Program-made: the position numbers and the translations under genes
Source: Effrenium voratum
Lineage: Eukaryota; Sar; Dinophyceae; Suessiales; Symbiodiniaceae
Reading direction: 5' to 3'
Length of the DNA stretch: 64,000 nucleotides
Assembly (NCBI GenBank): GCA_963377175.1
Contig: CAUJNA010003248.1
Span: forward strand, 1 to 64,000
The notes under the pieces: model-generated
Told to the model about the DNA's origin: nothing
The model's input: the letters and a program-made list of their open reading frames with translations, nothing else
Database searches by the model: none
Shown: in pieces, positions 48,397-60,579 of the stretch
How positions within the stretch are numbered: the stretch's first letter is position 1
Layout: the number at the start of each line of letters is the position of its first letter

Positions 48397-49017
48397 AAGC
48401 AAGCAAGCCAAAGCACAAGCACAAACAAATAAGCAAGCAGGCAAGCAAGAACTCAAGCAAGCGGACAGCCAGGCAGACAGAGAAACAGACGAAGACAGAC
48501 AGACAGGCAGGCAGGCAGACAAACAAACCGACAGACCCCCAAGCAAGCAAACAAACAGCCAAACAACCAAACACCCCCCCACCAGACACACAAAATACAA
48601 ACAGACAAACAAACAAACCAAACAACAAACGAACAAACAATCAAACAATCAATCGATCAAAACCAAGCAAGCACGACAAACAAACAACGTCAACCGAACA
48701 ACAGCAACAACATACACAAAAACAAGCACAACACAGCACAGCACAACACAACACAGAACAGCACAGAACAGCACAGGACAACACAGAACAACACAGAACA
48801 ATACAACATTCCAAAAACAAAGCGAGAGCAACACAAGTTGACAGCAACAAAACCAAGACAACACAAACCAACATAACAAAACAAAACAACACAACACAAA
48901 ACAACAACCCAACAAAACAAAGCAAAACAAAACACAACAACACACACCACACACAACAACACACAACAACACACACAACAACACACAACAACACACAACA
49001 ACACACAACAAAACAAC
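48397..49017. repeat. A/C-rich, nearly T-free tract
   Basis: About 620 bp built from shifting short units: AAGC, then ACAG, ACAA, ACACAG and finally AACAC. T is almost absent from the + strand. Long open frames here (a Gln/Thr/Lys protein on +, a Cys/Val protein on -) are composition artefacts. Confidence 0.85.
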
Positions 49018-49192
49018 AAGCGCCGCGTATGTCAACAAAATGCCTTCTTTCAGTTCCGCTTCAAGGAAGGTGAGGGGGGTTTTGATTGGCTGAGGCGCCG
49101 GTGCGCCTGAGCGCCTTCTCCTGCGCAAAGTCCCAAGGCTTCTCGGACTTCTTCCAGCCCAAGGCGGGCATCCCACGGCGAAAGAAGAGACT

Positions 49193-49320
49193 TGGCTGTG
49201 GTTGTCAAAACCGTTTTGGATCCCATTTTGGTTGGTAGGTGAATTCACCACCCATTTTAGAACCTATTTTAGTGGGGATTGGGATGTTCACTGGGGGTAC
49301 GAGATCTTGACCCATGACCA
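49193..49320. repeat. MITE-like element, internal type 1
   Basis: Ends are TGGCTGTGGTTGTCAAAAC and CTTGACCCATGACCA. The core GGTGAATTCACCACCC, AGAACCTATTTTAGTGGGG and GGGATGTTCACTGGGGGTAC is the fullest match to the copy at 11244. Confidence 0.85.
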
Positions 49321-49381
49321 AGTAAGAGACCCAAACCCAGTTTCATGTCGGCAACCAGCCCCCAAAATGGACAGAGCAATG

Positions 49382-49925
49382 TTGTGTGTGGGTTTGCAAG
49401 TGTTTGTGTGCATGTGCGCGCAAGCCATTTGGGTTGAGTATGGCTAACCTGGGTTTGCGTGTCGGGCGTGCATGGGCGTGTCCTTGCATTTGTGTGTGTG
49501 TGTGTGTGTATGTTTGCGTCTGCTGGTATTTGCCGCCTGGGTCAGCCTAGCTGTCGAAGTGGTGCATGCTAGGTAAATTCATGCATCTTAGTTCTTTGCA
49601 CGTACATGATTATGTTTGCAGGGGCAGTGTCAACTTAGCAACTTTAGCCAGTGAGTGTATGTGTGTGTGTGTATGCGTGTGTCTGAATTTGTGAGCCCAT
49701 GCGCTTTATTTCCCTTTTCGAGCTCATACAGACTAATACAGACCTATGCACATGCGCATTTGCGTATGCACAAAGATGCACATACGCCTTCTGATGCGGA
49801 CACACACGCACACAGGTCAGCATTCATATTTATATTTATATTCATCGGCATGCATGCGCATGCACGTAAGCACACCCACGCACGTACAGATGTGCATGCA
49901 GATGCAAAGACACACACACATGCTC
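49382..49925. repeat. GT-rich half followed by AC-rich half
   Basis: 49382-49690 is rich in GT/TG on the + strand, including (GT)n at about 49493-49508 and 49661-49672. 49740-49925 is rich in CA/AC. The arrangement is a degenerate inverted microsatellite with alternating purine-pyrimidine character. Confidence 0.65.
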
Positions 49926-52628
49926 AAATTCAATTGCGCGCTTAATTAGTTGTCAGTGTGATAAACACACAACACATACGTGGCATGCTCACACACTGCG
50001 ACGCAGGCATGCGATGTGTCTAGAAAGGAGTTGAGGGCACACCCGTCTAAAACTCCATAAACACAACTTTGCCCTTCGCAGAATTGTTTTAGTATTTTCA
50101 TGTTTGACAGAGTTGTGGATGAAGATGACCTGAGCGTGAATATTCATCGTGATTGTTGTACACGAGTAATATGGGGCATGCTTATCAATATTACCGGGGG
50201 TGCATGGTGGCTCAGCAGAGAGAGATGTCGTTTAGGGTCACAATTAGCAGGGGTCCCTTGGTTTCCCTGTTTGGTGGTTTTAAGCATCATTTGTTTTTTG
50301 CCATTTGTGAGCTTCCCTTCATGGGGGGTGATGTGTTGAGCGGAAATACAGGGAGCCCTGATTAGTATTGGTGGCAGCAGCAGCATGCAGCAAGCAGCTG
50401 CTCTATTGAGCACCTGGTGCAGGTTGGCACGCTCATGCCCTGCAAGGGAGTCTCAGATGCACGCGCGAGATCGAGGGATTGCGCGAGATAGCATCACAAG
50501 AGAAGGGATGGCTCGAAATTGACTCGTTTACTTTTTTGATTCTCAAAGCAAGTGATGAGTGATGCAATGACATAGACCAGCGCTGGAAGGTTTTGAGCAA
50601 GGGGACTTCCCAGAAAGACTGCTTACCCCTGTCAACACCCAATGTCTCTTGGGCACTCCTTCGTAGAGCATCACTCTATTCCCAGCGATGGAAAGCCAAG
50701 GCTACGATGTTTCTGGCGATGAGGCGGGAAATGGCTGCCCCCATAAGCCTGGGACTTGCCTGCTGAACGAGGAGTTCCATTTGGGCAAATGCTGCTGAGC
50801 CGCACCTTAGTAAGACCTGTGCCATCAAAAGACCTCTTGGGGTACGGATGGAAAGATAGTTGTGGCCTGCATAAGGAGTTTGACTTTGGCCCAATCTCTG
50901 AGTTGTCGAAGGCTTCGCGACCGCTGTTTCAGTACAGACATTGGACCTCTCAGAAAGGTTTGCCAGAGCCCTTTGCTGAGAAGGTTCTGGGAACCGTTCC
51001 TGTGTGTGTGCCTTTGGTTTCCAGCCTATGGATGGACAAACTCCTGCCTGGTTTATCCAGTACTCACAGGGTTTCAATTGGTGCAGGATTGTGTCCATCC
51101 ACTGTAGGGTGTACGACTAAGGCTTCAAGAAGTGTGACCTCTTAACCAACGGACAGTACCCGCACCGCACTAGTTTGGACCTTAGATGCTGCGGCCATCC
51201 AGGCCGTCACCATCTTGCAATGCAGTCGATGTCCAGGAGTTCTTATCATCATGGATGCTCGTGCTCTTTGTGTGTGTGTGTGTGGTGAGCAGCACCTGGC
51301 AAGGTGCTGAGACTTGCTGCAAGACAAAGAGCCTGATTGCCGCACAGCCGAAATTGGCAGTATACTTTCTATCAAGATGGAGGGAGGCGTAATCAAGCTA
51401 TGAATAAATTAAACAGATTTGGCAGGGCCACGGGACTGTGCTTCGAAGGAGTGCATTGAGCCGACGAAAAGTATCTTCAACACCGACTTCAACGTGGGGG
51501 GTGGCCACGGCAAGGATGAACAGAGCCACCCACCTGAGGAGAAGTGTCTTGGCTTGCACAAACTGCTTTCAGTTAGGCATGGCTGAGGGACCTACTTGCA
51601 ACCATAGGTGTTGTTTTGCTAGAAAAATCGATTGCCCTGTTTTACCTGGTGGTTTAACCATCTACCAGGGCCATCTATTTCCCCGAAAAGGACACCTATG
51701 CTTGCAACGCGCAGGGCTTGATCATCTCTCTGTCGCAAATGAGGCTCACCGAGCTTGGCCAATGATGCCGGAGATGGAGCTTGCCCGGCACGTGTTTTAG
51801 GAAATGCCCCAGGGCTATTTCACTTGCATGCAAATCCTGTTCCGGCGCTACACATGCCAATAGTGCGTTGTGTAGCGCTTCTGCATGAGTCTGCACAGAC
51901 ATTGGCCGGGTGAATTAGAAGATAGCTTAGGCACTTGCCAAACGGCTTCAAATGCTCTCAAGAAAAGGGTGCGCAGGCATTGACAGTTCTTTTGACGCGA
52001 GCAACGGACAACGTTGCCAGGGTATCGGTTTTGGGTAGGCCCCTCGTTACTTGTGTCGTGTTGTTTCAGGTTTTCTCTCGCCCGTGCCCGTGTAAGGCCG
52101 GTCTAGCTACTCGACACTGGCGTCCGAGCAGCTGGTCCTAGGCGCCTTAGTTCTGGATGCCTGGTTTTGAGGGTTCTTTGTTTGTTTGAACGGGCAAACA
52201 AAGGGACACTGTCCATTTGAGGATTCATCCGTTTGAGACAAGTTGTTACTTGCATCTGATGAATCCTTTCCCCCTAATAGAATGGCCCTCGGGCCCCAAG
52301 ATCGTTTTACATGTCAATTTCCGAGCAAGGAATTTCATCAGCAGAACACTGTTGTTGTTTGTTTGTTTGTTTGTTTGTTTGTTTGCTTGTTTTGTTGTGA
52401 ATTTATTTTTTTGGGAGGGAGGGTGGTGTAAGTTGAGTATTGGTGTCGCATTGGTTAAGTACCGGTGCAGCATTGTTTTAGTACCAGTCTTGTATGGTTC
52501 TAAAGGGCCCCCTAATACCACTCTAACTGGAAATGGGGTCGGAGGGGAACTTCGGAAAATGGGGGAAACTCGCTAGTTTAGTGTTGGTTTCAAATTGGCC
52601 TATTCGAAGAGATTCCTCTACGGCAACA

Positions 52629-52730
52629 TGGGTATGGGTCAAAATTAAAGCACCAGGGGACCGCAGGTTTTAGTCCTTGGGTCCATTTACTAGGGTTCCA
52701 AACTGGATACCCATTTTTGACCCAGAGCCA
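52629..52730. repeat. MITE-like element, internal type 2
   Basis: Ends are TGGGTATGGGTCAAAATT and ATTTTTGACCCAGAGCCA. The inside, CACCAGGGGACCGCAGGTTT and GGTCCATTTACTAGGGTTCC, matches the copies at 7820 and, inverted, 23502 and 60049. Confidence 0.75.
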
Positions 52731-53357
52731 CATGACCTCGGAACGCTGCGAGCCAAAAGCTTTGTGGAAGCCCAACTTCCACGGCAAAGCGATGTATAAG
52801 GCTTGCGCGATTTTCACAGCAACAGTTGAGAGCCAATTTCGATCCTCATCTAGATTTCAAAGAACCTCATCTAGATTTCGTTATCATTAACAGCAACAAC
52901 ATAAGCGGCAGGTCAATGGCCAGCATATGACATGCCACTTGCCAGGAGCAGATTCAGCGCCCATGGGATGGGCGTTTGCTGGACTTCTCTCGGTCGGTGG
53001 CCCCAAAGCAGACGTCGCCAGACGAATATACCAAGACATGTAATACTCGTTCGGAGAAATGGCACGGCAGATGTATACGCACGGCATGAGCGCATTTATG
53101 ATTAGTTCGTGCATGCTGAGGAATGTTGTCAAGCGTGCCAACCTGCTCATGCATGTTCTTGGATACTTAAGAGGACGTGTATCATTGCAAAGCGCACGGC
53201 TGGTGATGGCAAAGAGTGGATTCTGCCAGAGATAAACGCATGCCTTGTGATGCCTAGCAGGAGTCAGGTGACTCGCTTTCCGCCAATCACCATGGCATTC
53301 GTATGTCGCAGCAGCTCAAGCAAGATCCTTTCCGCTGAGTTGCGCAGTTCTGCGGGC

Positions 53358-53893
53358 ATGGCCTACCAGTACCAGTACCCCGCGGACCCAGGCATGGCCC
53401 CAGTGACCTATGGGGGCTACGGGGGCGGCTACATGCCACAGGGCATGCCCATGCCGGCTGGCCTGGACCATTCGCAGGGCAAGTGGTTTGCCCCAGGAGC
53501 GCCTCGGGGTTCGAAACCCTTGAACCAGACCCTGGGCCCCCTCTGAACGCAAACCCAAAGGATGTCGATTGTAGTAAAGTCTCAAAGGTGGTTGGGCCCC
53601 CTGTAAACGGCTTCCAATGCTAAAAGTCTTAAAGGTGGTTCAAGCAAAGCAAGGGGTCGGCATGCCCAGGAGAACCGCTGCCCCCGGGATTCATGGTGAC
53701 CTCTCACCCCGAGGGCCACTCGGCTCCCCAGTCGAACCACACCATGTCGGACAAGGCCCGCGAGAGCTTCGTGATCTCTGCCGGCGATGCGGCGGCGGCA
53801 GTGGGCTCAAGCGCCATGAAGCTCGGCTCCAGCGGGAAAGCATCGTCCAAGTCCAAGAAGAGCAAGAAGAAGAAGAGCTCCGGCTGCTGCTGA
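53358..53893 (+). CDS. Small two-exon gene: Tyr/Gly/Met-rich start, basic Cys-Cys tail
   Basis: Exon 53358-53496 encodes MAYQYQYPADPGMAPVTYGG and a Gly/Met/Pro-rich stretch ending KWFAPG. Exon 53670-53893 encodes PLPPGFMVTSHPEGHSAP and ends in KKSKKKKSSGCC plus stop. The intron has a GA donor and AG acceptor, with CCCAGGAG at both ends. The join gives one in-frame protein of about 120 aa. The C-terminal double Cys behind a lysine run suggests lipid anchoring (palmitoylation or Rab-like prenylation). Function unknown. Coding sequence may extend upstream of 53358. Confidence 0.6.
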
Positions 53894-54225
53894 GCCTCCG
53901 AGCCTCTGAGCGGCGTTTGGCCAATAAGCCCTGAGAGCTGGCAGAGGTGTCGGCGCTCAGGGCAAGATCAAGTATCCTTTGAGCATCATTTTGCTAATGT
54001 CAGATACATTTGGCTGTGACTGAGTCGTGAAAAAGGCGGCTGCGCAGTATTTGATTTGGCAGAAGATTGGGGCATGATTCGCGCATTCAATGTACAAGTT
54101 GCCTGGAAAGCTTCCCTGGCCGCGGAACCGTTTCCAAGCTTGGGCTTGCCGCTAGTCGAGGCCGAGCCATTGGTCTTGAAATTGAGATTGAGTTACCCTC
54201 TCATCCACAAACATGGAACCTCACA

Positions 54226-54361
54226 AGGAGGTGGGTCAAAACCGTTTTGGATCCCATTTTGGTTGGTAGGTGAATTCACCACCCATTTTAGGCTTCCTAT
54301 TTTGGTGTTTGGATTGAATCGGATGTTCACCGGCCCGATTTGGTTGAAAAGCCCATGGCCA
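54226..54361. repeat. MITE-like element, internal type 1 (degraded right half)
   Basis: GTGGGTCAAAACCGTTTTGG at the left and GCCCATGGCCA at the right. The left half is nearly identical to the copy at 49193 through GGTGAATTCACCACCC; the right half is diverged. Confidence 0.7.
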
Positions 54362-57300
54362 TATTCCTAACCGCAGCGGGTTCCGTGTTCGGGGAGAGGG
54401 TATCCCTCGGCGCGCATCCGAGGTTGCTGCCCTCATGGGCATCGCTGGGGAGCCCATCCATCGGCCCGAGACGGGTGGGGTTTCACTTGGTAGGGATGTG
54501 AGACATTTGAAAAAGGATCTGAAGCCGTGGAGAAGAAGGTATTGCAGTTGGTTAGTGATATTCTGATACATGTCTGGCAGTACAGGTAAGCCGGGGCAAG
54601 TTCGTCCTGTGAGCGGTTCATTGCATATATGGCAAGATACCACCTGCGCTTCTTGGGTTTGGAAGGAAGAGACTTTGCCGGAAACAAGAAAGGTGGTTCC
54701 CTTTCAGCTTCCCTTGAACGCAAATCACAACCAATTCTACCCCCCCAACCCCCTTGATGTCCATCCAAAACAACTCCAAACGGGGGACGGAACTTCCACG
54801 GAAGGGAAAGCCGCCGCCCTCGTTGGACTTAGGCGACAGCGCGGCGCAAGACCAGCTATAGTGAGCCCTTGCTCCAGGCGCCCTGGGTAGGTGCCATGGT
54901 CAAAAAGCCGTTTACGTGGGGTGGGTAGAGATCGTCATTTGTTTCTTGATGGTGTTTGAGACAAACAGTTTTAAGGTTCCTCTCAAGGGAGCCATGACCA
55001 CGAGGTGTGATCGTGGCACATGTAGAAGGGGGATATACCCATATTTAGGGGGATACTCGGTGGTACCTACACATTCGTATATAAATAGAAAGTGTGAGAA
55101 TTGCATCTCCCGGGAAGTGGCCAGGCGGTCTGAGTGAGGATTTCGCGCCGAGCGCGCTTTGCTTCAAAAGCGCTCCGTGTTGAGGCCGACTCAGGTTTGG
55201 TCAAACAAACGGTGTTGATCTGAATGTTGCATGGCTAAATAGAGGCTGATGGCTGCGTTTTGATATCATATTTTAAACAACAAAATGTATGCATTGTGAA
55301 TCGGAAGAGTGAACTGAGGCTCGGTTTCCCTACAGTCTTGAGACAAGGGGGTGACCAATGCACGAAAGAATCAGGAGACCGGGCCGTTTTGTCCATGAGG
55401 GAACATGACGGTTCGAACTCTTCAGCCCTCATGACAGAAGGATCGGATGCGCGAGAGACGGCCGGAAGCCAACTGCCGGTTCCTTTCACGTCGATATTTG
55501 GAGGAGTTCTCCAAGTTACTTTTGGGCGCAATTTCCAACTTGACACCAGAATTTGTGAGGGCAATGTGCGAGGATGTCTTGCTAAAACGGAGCCAGCATT
55601 GCGGTTGGGAAGGCCAGCTCAGGCCGTCAGATGCGCAGAGCGAGGGATGGCCATGGAAGCCCTGCCGCGCTGGCGCCCGCGCCCGCCGCTGGCACCTGAC
55701 TTCCTGGCAACTGGAGAGCGCTGCCGCTCCCTTGCAGGCCAGGTTGACACACCATTGACACCATTGAAATGGGCTGCCCTTACCACCAATCTATACATAC
55801 CATCAGCGTAATGGGTAGGCCCTGCCAACCTGGATCGACATCGCCGGAAATAGTTCCGGGCAGGGCTGCGTCAAAGCAATGGTCCTCCCTTCTCATCTTT
55901 CTTTACAGGGTAAGTGCTGTAAGTCGTCCCGGGTTGATCTAAGTCGTCCCGGGAGAGTGTGCCCGTTGTGTTTGTGGATGTAAGGATAGTTGTCGCAAGC
56001 ATGTCATTTTCTGAAATCGCATAATTCTGTGCTGTGCGCATGCAAAATGTATGATGTTCTACTCGAGGTATCCTGACAGAGAGGTGCCCATGAGATCCCA
56101 GATTCATAACATCAACATTTGGTCGGCTTCCATGTGCCGCGTGCATGCGTGTATGTTCACTGCCACTGGGTGGTTCTCTCTTCTCGTGACGCAGCACTTA
56201 AGTTGTGCCACAAGCGGAAGCAATCTTCATTGGGATGAGGGCACGGCTCACCCGGCACTCGCGCGGCACTCGCGCAGAGTCGCGCGGCACTCGCGGCGGC
56301 AGCCCTTTTGTCGGGTGTTCCGGCCCGGAACCGGTTGTTTTTTACTAGCCCTGGCTTGGCTTAGCAAAAGGAATGCAGTTGAACACTTTGGCCTTGGGGG
56401 AGCCAACAGAAAACACTGTGCCCAATAGGGTTTTGCCCGGGAAAAGCATTCAACATGAACCCAAACCAGTGAGTTTTGAGCATGTGCGCGCAGTGTGCGG
56501 TGAATTCTTGGGGTTGGCAACATAGCCCTTCCAGTTCTGTGCCCATTGTGTTTTGCAAGAAATGGGGTGACTTAAAACGCATGGGGTGACTAAACGGATA
56601 TGCGTAGCTCCAAGCGGCTGGGGATGGCTGGGGTGACTTAACGCGACGTGGGGTGACTTACGACGCCCGCTTGTACCTGGGTCTGTCAGCCTTTAGCAGC
56701 ACGTTGAGACCTGATCAGTCAGACCTGTCTCACGCCATTTGCCCTTTACGCAGAAGTGGGGGGCAAAACCCCCTGTTGCTTTGCCGAGTCTTGTGTGCCT
56801 CAAACGGTTGCTACTGGGATCTCCACAGCGAAAGCCAGAGACGGGCCGCGTCAGTGTTTTGAAGGGGAAGTGCCCAAGGCAAGTCCACCCTCGTTTTGAG
56901 GCGGTGGTTTCAAGAAAGGCGACTGGCCTTGATCCAGGTTGAGGAAGATAACATTTTCTCTGGATGTTGGAACTTGATGTCCAGAGATCCCATTACATAG
57001 AGGCTCACGGAAACGGATTGGAAAGGCTTGTTCCGGCAGCTTCTCCCTCCCAGGCTTCGGTTTCCTAACGCTTTTCACGTCACGCAACAGGGAACCTTCC
57101 AACTAGGCTTGTTTCCGAAAATCAGGTTCCCCGCAAAAACGGGGACCTTGAACACGGCACGCCTCCCACAACGGGGGGGCCATCTTTCGCGGTTTCGACA
57201 GATCAGCCCACTGGGCGCTGGCGGCGCGCGCAGCTGCTGGTGCCATGCCTGGGCTTATGGCGAAGCCTGAAGCGCCTGGGGCCTGTGATCAAATCGCCAT

Positions 57301-57440
57301 GGGGCATAAGCTCTGGCTCCATTTTGGGGTGGATGAACATCCATTTGCACGTCTTGGATTCCCAGTTTCGAGCTGGACTTACAGCTTTTTTTCGGCTCGG
57401 TTTTGGCCTTTGATCCTCTTGACCTTTGCCTCATGCCACC

Positions 57441-57554
57441 TGGCTGTGGTTCAAAACCATTGGTACAATTTTGGGATAGGTGCACTACCCAGTTTAGTCT
57501 ATTTCAGTGGGGATTGGGATGTACACTGAGGTACGCGATTTTGACCCATAGCCA
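57441..57554. repeat. MITE-like element, internal type 1
   Basis: Ends are TGGCTGTGGTTCAAAACC and GATTTTGACCCATAGCCA. The core (TGGGATAGGTGCACTACCC, AGTGGGGATTGGGATGTAC) is close to the copy at 14103. Confidence 0.8.
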
Positions 57555-58986
57555 AATGGCTGCGGCTTTTGAGGGTGCCCTTCTTGCGTCAGGGAAATGA
57601 ACACCAAACCTCGCAGCATGGCCCATGGTCTGCATCCTTGGTCAGCTCTGGGGTTGAGGGGTTGAGGGGTTGAGGGAAAATGCGGTTTGGAGGTTGAGCC
57701 ATGCGCCGTGAGTAAGCCTGGGTTTGGCTGGGCATCTGATTTGCCTGCCACAGGCTGGGGTCCAAGTGCCTTCTCGATTTAAGGGGCGAGGCAAGGGCTC
57801 AAAGATCACAAGATACCAAGGTTCGCTTAGGGAATAGGATGCCTCAAAGACATGTTGCCAAGCGTTCCTTTGAGCTCCCATTTCCCCTAGCCACCTGCCC
57901 GCACTTGAGCAGGAGATCTCGGGCAGCACGTCGGGCCACAAAAGTCGAAGAGGGGCCAACACAGCTGCACTGGCACGCTTGCAACAAACGACTGATTCGA
58001 GGTTAGTGACTGCTTGACCGAGTTGGGCCCAACTGAAGATCTCGCAGCTGATATACGTGACTCAATCTTTTGGGTTGCAAGCTTTACTCGCAGGCCGCGC
58101 ACTCAACAGAGAGCTGGCAGCTAAGCCTAACATTTTTGGGGACCCTATATATTAAAATTATATATTTTGCACATGCAAGCGAGACAGCACGTAGCTTATG
58201 TTCAGTCATGCTGGTGGATCGAGTCAGCCTGGTTCAGGAACAAACTTATCAATCAATAGCATGACATGGATGCTGTACAGTTCGGAACGTGCCACCAACA
58301 AGCGCATTGAAGCTTTTTTCGAAGAATGTCACTCAGCGCGGATTGCACGGTATGCGCCTTGCAGTTCATGTTTGCCAGGTGGAAGCTGAAGCAAGACCTC
58401 TCGGATCTTGAGAGGCCCGCGGAGGGCGGGTTGCGAGTAAATGAAGCCCCACTCTATGATGGGTTTGTCACCTGGACAATCGCAAGTTTGGGGTTGAGCG
58501 GAGTCATGTTTTCCAGCGGTACCTGAGTTCCAATGAGAGACTCGCCGCTTCCAATGGGGACGGAGTCCCGCCAGGCGGAGCGAAGTTGTGCTGGCACGTT
58601 CAGGCCGACCTGAGTTGCGCTGACCAAACGCTTTATCGGTACGGATGGTACGGGTACGCGGGGCCGATAGTAGCACAACTCAGAGAAAAAACATGATACC
58701 CCAAGGCCAGGTCAATGAAAGGCTGGAGGTTTATATTGGGATCTGAATATGCATATTGGTGTGTCTTCTTTTTGGCCCCCCCCCCCCAAAGAAAATCGTG
58801 GTTTTCCTTTCGGCTTCCTTTTCAAACCATCCAACAAGGGGGTACCCAAACAAAAAGCAAAACCCGAAAGAATCAGTGGGTTTGAGTTCAAGCGCATGGA
58901 GCCGCAGGTTTCGGCACTTCGGAGTTTGAGGCGCCGGAGTGAGTTCTGGGCCGGTCCTTGCTCTGAATGGGCGGGGTGGTCTTTCT

Positions 58987-59130
58987 TGGGCTGTGGTGGT
59001 CAAAACCAATGGTACTGGTACCATTTTGGGGATTTTGGGCTAGGTGCATTCGCCACCCATTTTAGGCTTCCTATTTTAGTGGGGATTGGGATGTTCACTG
59101 GGGGTACGATTTGGATGTTGACCCATGGCC
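58987..59130. repeat. MITE-like element, internal type 1
   Basis: TGGGCTGTGGTGGTCAAAAC at the left and GTTGACCCATGGCC at the right. It contains ACCCATTTTAGGCTTCCTA and GGGATTGGGATGTTCACTGG. Confidence 0.75.
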
Positions 59131-60048
59131 GGGTACCCTTATTGGCTGGTTTCAAAGGGCAGCCAAAAGGAAACCAACCATTTCAAAAGGGGGTTCCCTA
59201 AGGATAGGCGCACCCGCATGATTTGTTGCGCATTTCGCCTACGGCAAATTGCAGCTGTCGACAAGGGCTGAGCAACTGGAAGCTTCTCATTTTGACGCGC
59301 CCAGAACTCACGCAACAAAACAACCAAAAAGGTTTGGACCAAGCACCAGAGGCGAGTCACGAGAAAGGTGGGAAGCACGCAGACTCAACTGTCAGGCCAA
59401 AGCCAAAAGCATCCGCGCCGAGTCTGAGAAGCCAGAGCTATGGGAGGACACCGCACATGCGCCGCTCGGCACGCACTCACGCCGAGGTTTGGCTCCGTAA
59501 ATATCCCCGAGCAGATGGGTTTGCCGTTGGTTTCCGGTTGAAACAGAACCAAAAAGGTACCCGGTGCTCTGCACAGAGTGTCGCCGATTTGCCACTTGAG
59601 CCACTTGAGATTCTGTGAGGCAGTCAGTCATGGCCGAGCTGGCGCGTGGGGAGCTCGAGAAAAACATCGACATGCTCATTGGAGTTGAGCCGGGGTCGAG
59701 TCTCAACATCGGCGTGTTTTGTTCCACTCCAAGAAAGTTGCCTGGATCAAGGCTCGTTGTTGGGAGGTTTCCCTGTGGTAGGGTGATGGAGACATGTACC
59801 ATGTCGAGCTCTCGTGCCGAAGGCCAGCGTGGCTTTTTCTGCTGGCCCCTTGCCCTTGGCGGCTTGAACCAAAGGTCAGTCCTCTCGCAGGTTTGGAGGC
59901 TGTGGAAAAGCGCGCTGGGGCGTACCTGGCGACCTTCGAAGAGGCGGGTTCCTGAGGAAACAGATTGGTTTCGCTGTCAAGTTGGGGGTTGCTAGGTGTT
60001 GCAGGGTCACACCTTCTCTGGAACGGCAAATTCCAAGATTCAACTATA

Positions 60049-60147
60049 TGGCTGGTCCAAAATAGGTACCCAAAATGGAACCCTGGTAAATGGAACCAAG
60101 GACTAAAACCTGTGGTCCCCTGGTGGTTTAATTTTGACCCACACACA
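60049..60147. repeat. MITE-like element, internal type 2
   Basis: TGGCTGGTCCAAAATAGG at the left and TTTTGACCCACACACA at the right. The inside (GGTACCCAAAATGGAACCCT, GGTGGTTTAATTTTGACC) is close to the copy at 23502. Confidence 0.7.
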
Positions 60148-60579
60148 TATAGGCAGAGCAAAAGCCGGGGTGGTTCCAGAGTAATTTGCTTGTTTGGTGT
60201 GCTGTTCACCAAATGCAGCCTGTGACAGGCACAGACCGCCCTGGAGTCATGGTCTCAGATGCTAGCTGGAGCATCAAGTTGTGTTGTGTGCAAGTGTGTT
60301 TTTCTCGGAGGGCCTTTGTTCGCGTCCTTGACTTCTCCCAAATAGACGCAACCTATCACAAACCCATTCAAGGCACGCTTCTGAGCAGGGATGGGAGAGG
60401 GAGTGTTGGACAATGTCCTGCGTTGCCCGTTGAAACAGAGGTTCATTTTGCTTGGATGTTAGGACTTTAACTTTTTGCCAACTAATGGGTTTTCCATTAA
60501 ACCACTAAAAGTTAAACTTTTAGCAGGGGAGCAGAAAGCAACTGAGGTGAAAGCTATTGGAGCGTCCCGTTTTTTCCAG

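Larger units (their letters stand above)
46308..53357. other. Host region, repeats and only doubtful exons
   Basis: No gene recognised. Weak + strand exon-like stretches with splice signals: 46395-46433 (MSREVRASVTDPQ before CAG|GTATGG), about 46985-47090 (LRLVTVMKCVFHSVRINSVN, ending GGCAAG), about 47223-47290 (DVKIFSNDPLARPENLKDG after TTGCAG) and about 47721-47762 (ELFGYLCYKKCSLLTNGK after TTGCAG). A look-alike, KKCDLLTNGQ, occurs near 51127. The rest is low-complexity DNA, listed separately, two MITE-like copies, and sequence in which I see nothing. Confidence 0.4.
53894..60579. other. Host region, no firm gene
   Basis: No conserved gene recognised. Doubtful + strand exon-like stretches: about 55480-55575 (RYLEEFSKLLLGAISNLTPE), about 58281-58349 (SERATNKRIEAFFEECHSAR, ending CACG|GTATGC) and about 59630-59700 (MAELARGELEKNIDMLIGVE). 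Four MITE-like copies lie here. In the rest I see nothing. Confidence 0.4.

Noticed and set aside
48273..49073. 266-codon Gln/Thr/Lys frame and Cys/Val-rich minus-strand frames
   Set aside because: Produced by the nearly T-free repeat; no protein-like composition.
55260..55811. 183-codon frame with a competing 103-codon frame
   Set aside because: The two frames contradict each other, no domain is visible and the composition resembles the background; kept only as a doubtful exon note.
57195..57275. HWALAARAAAGAM-like stretch as the last apyrase exon
   Set aside because: It is 32 kb away beyond another gene; a better terminal exon with GAILAS and a stop lies at 25284-25376.
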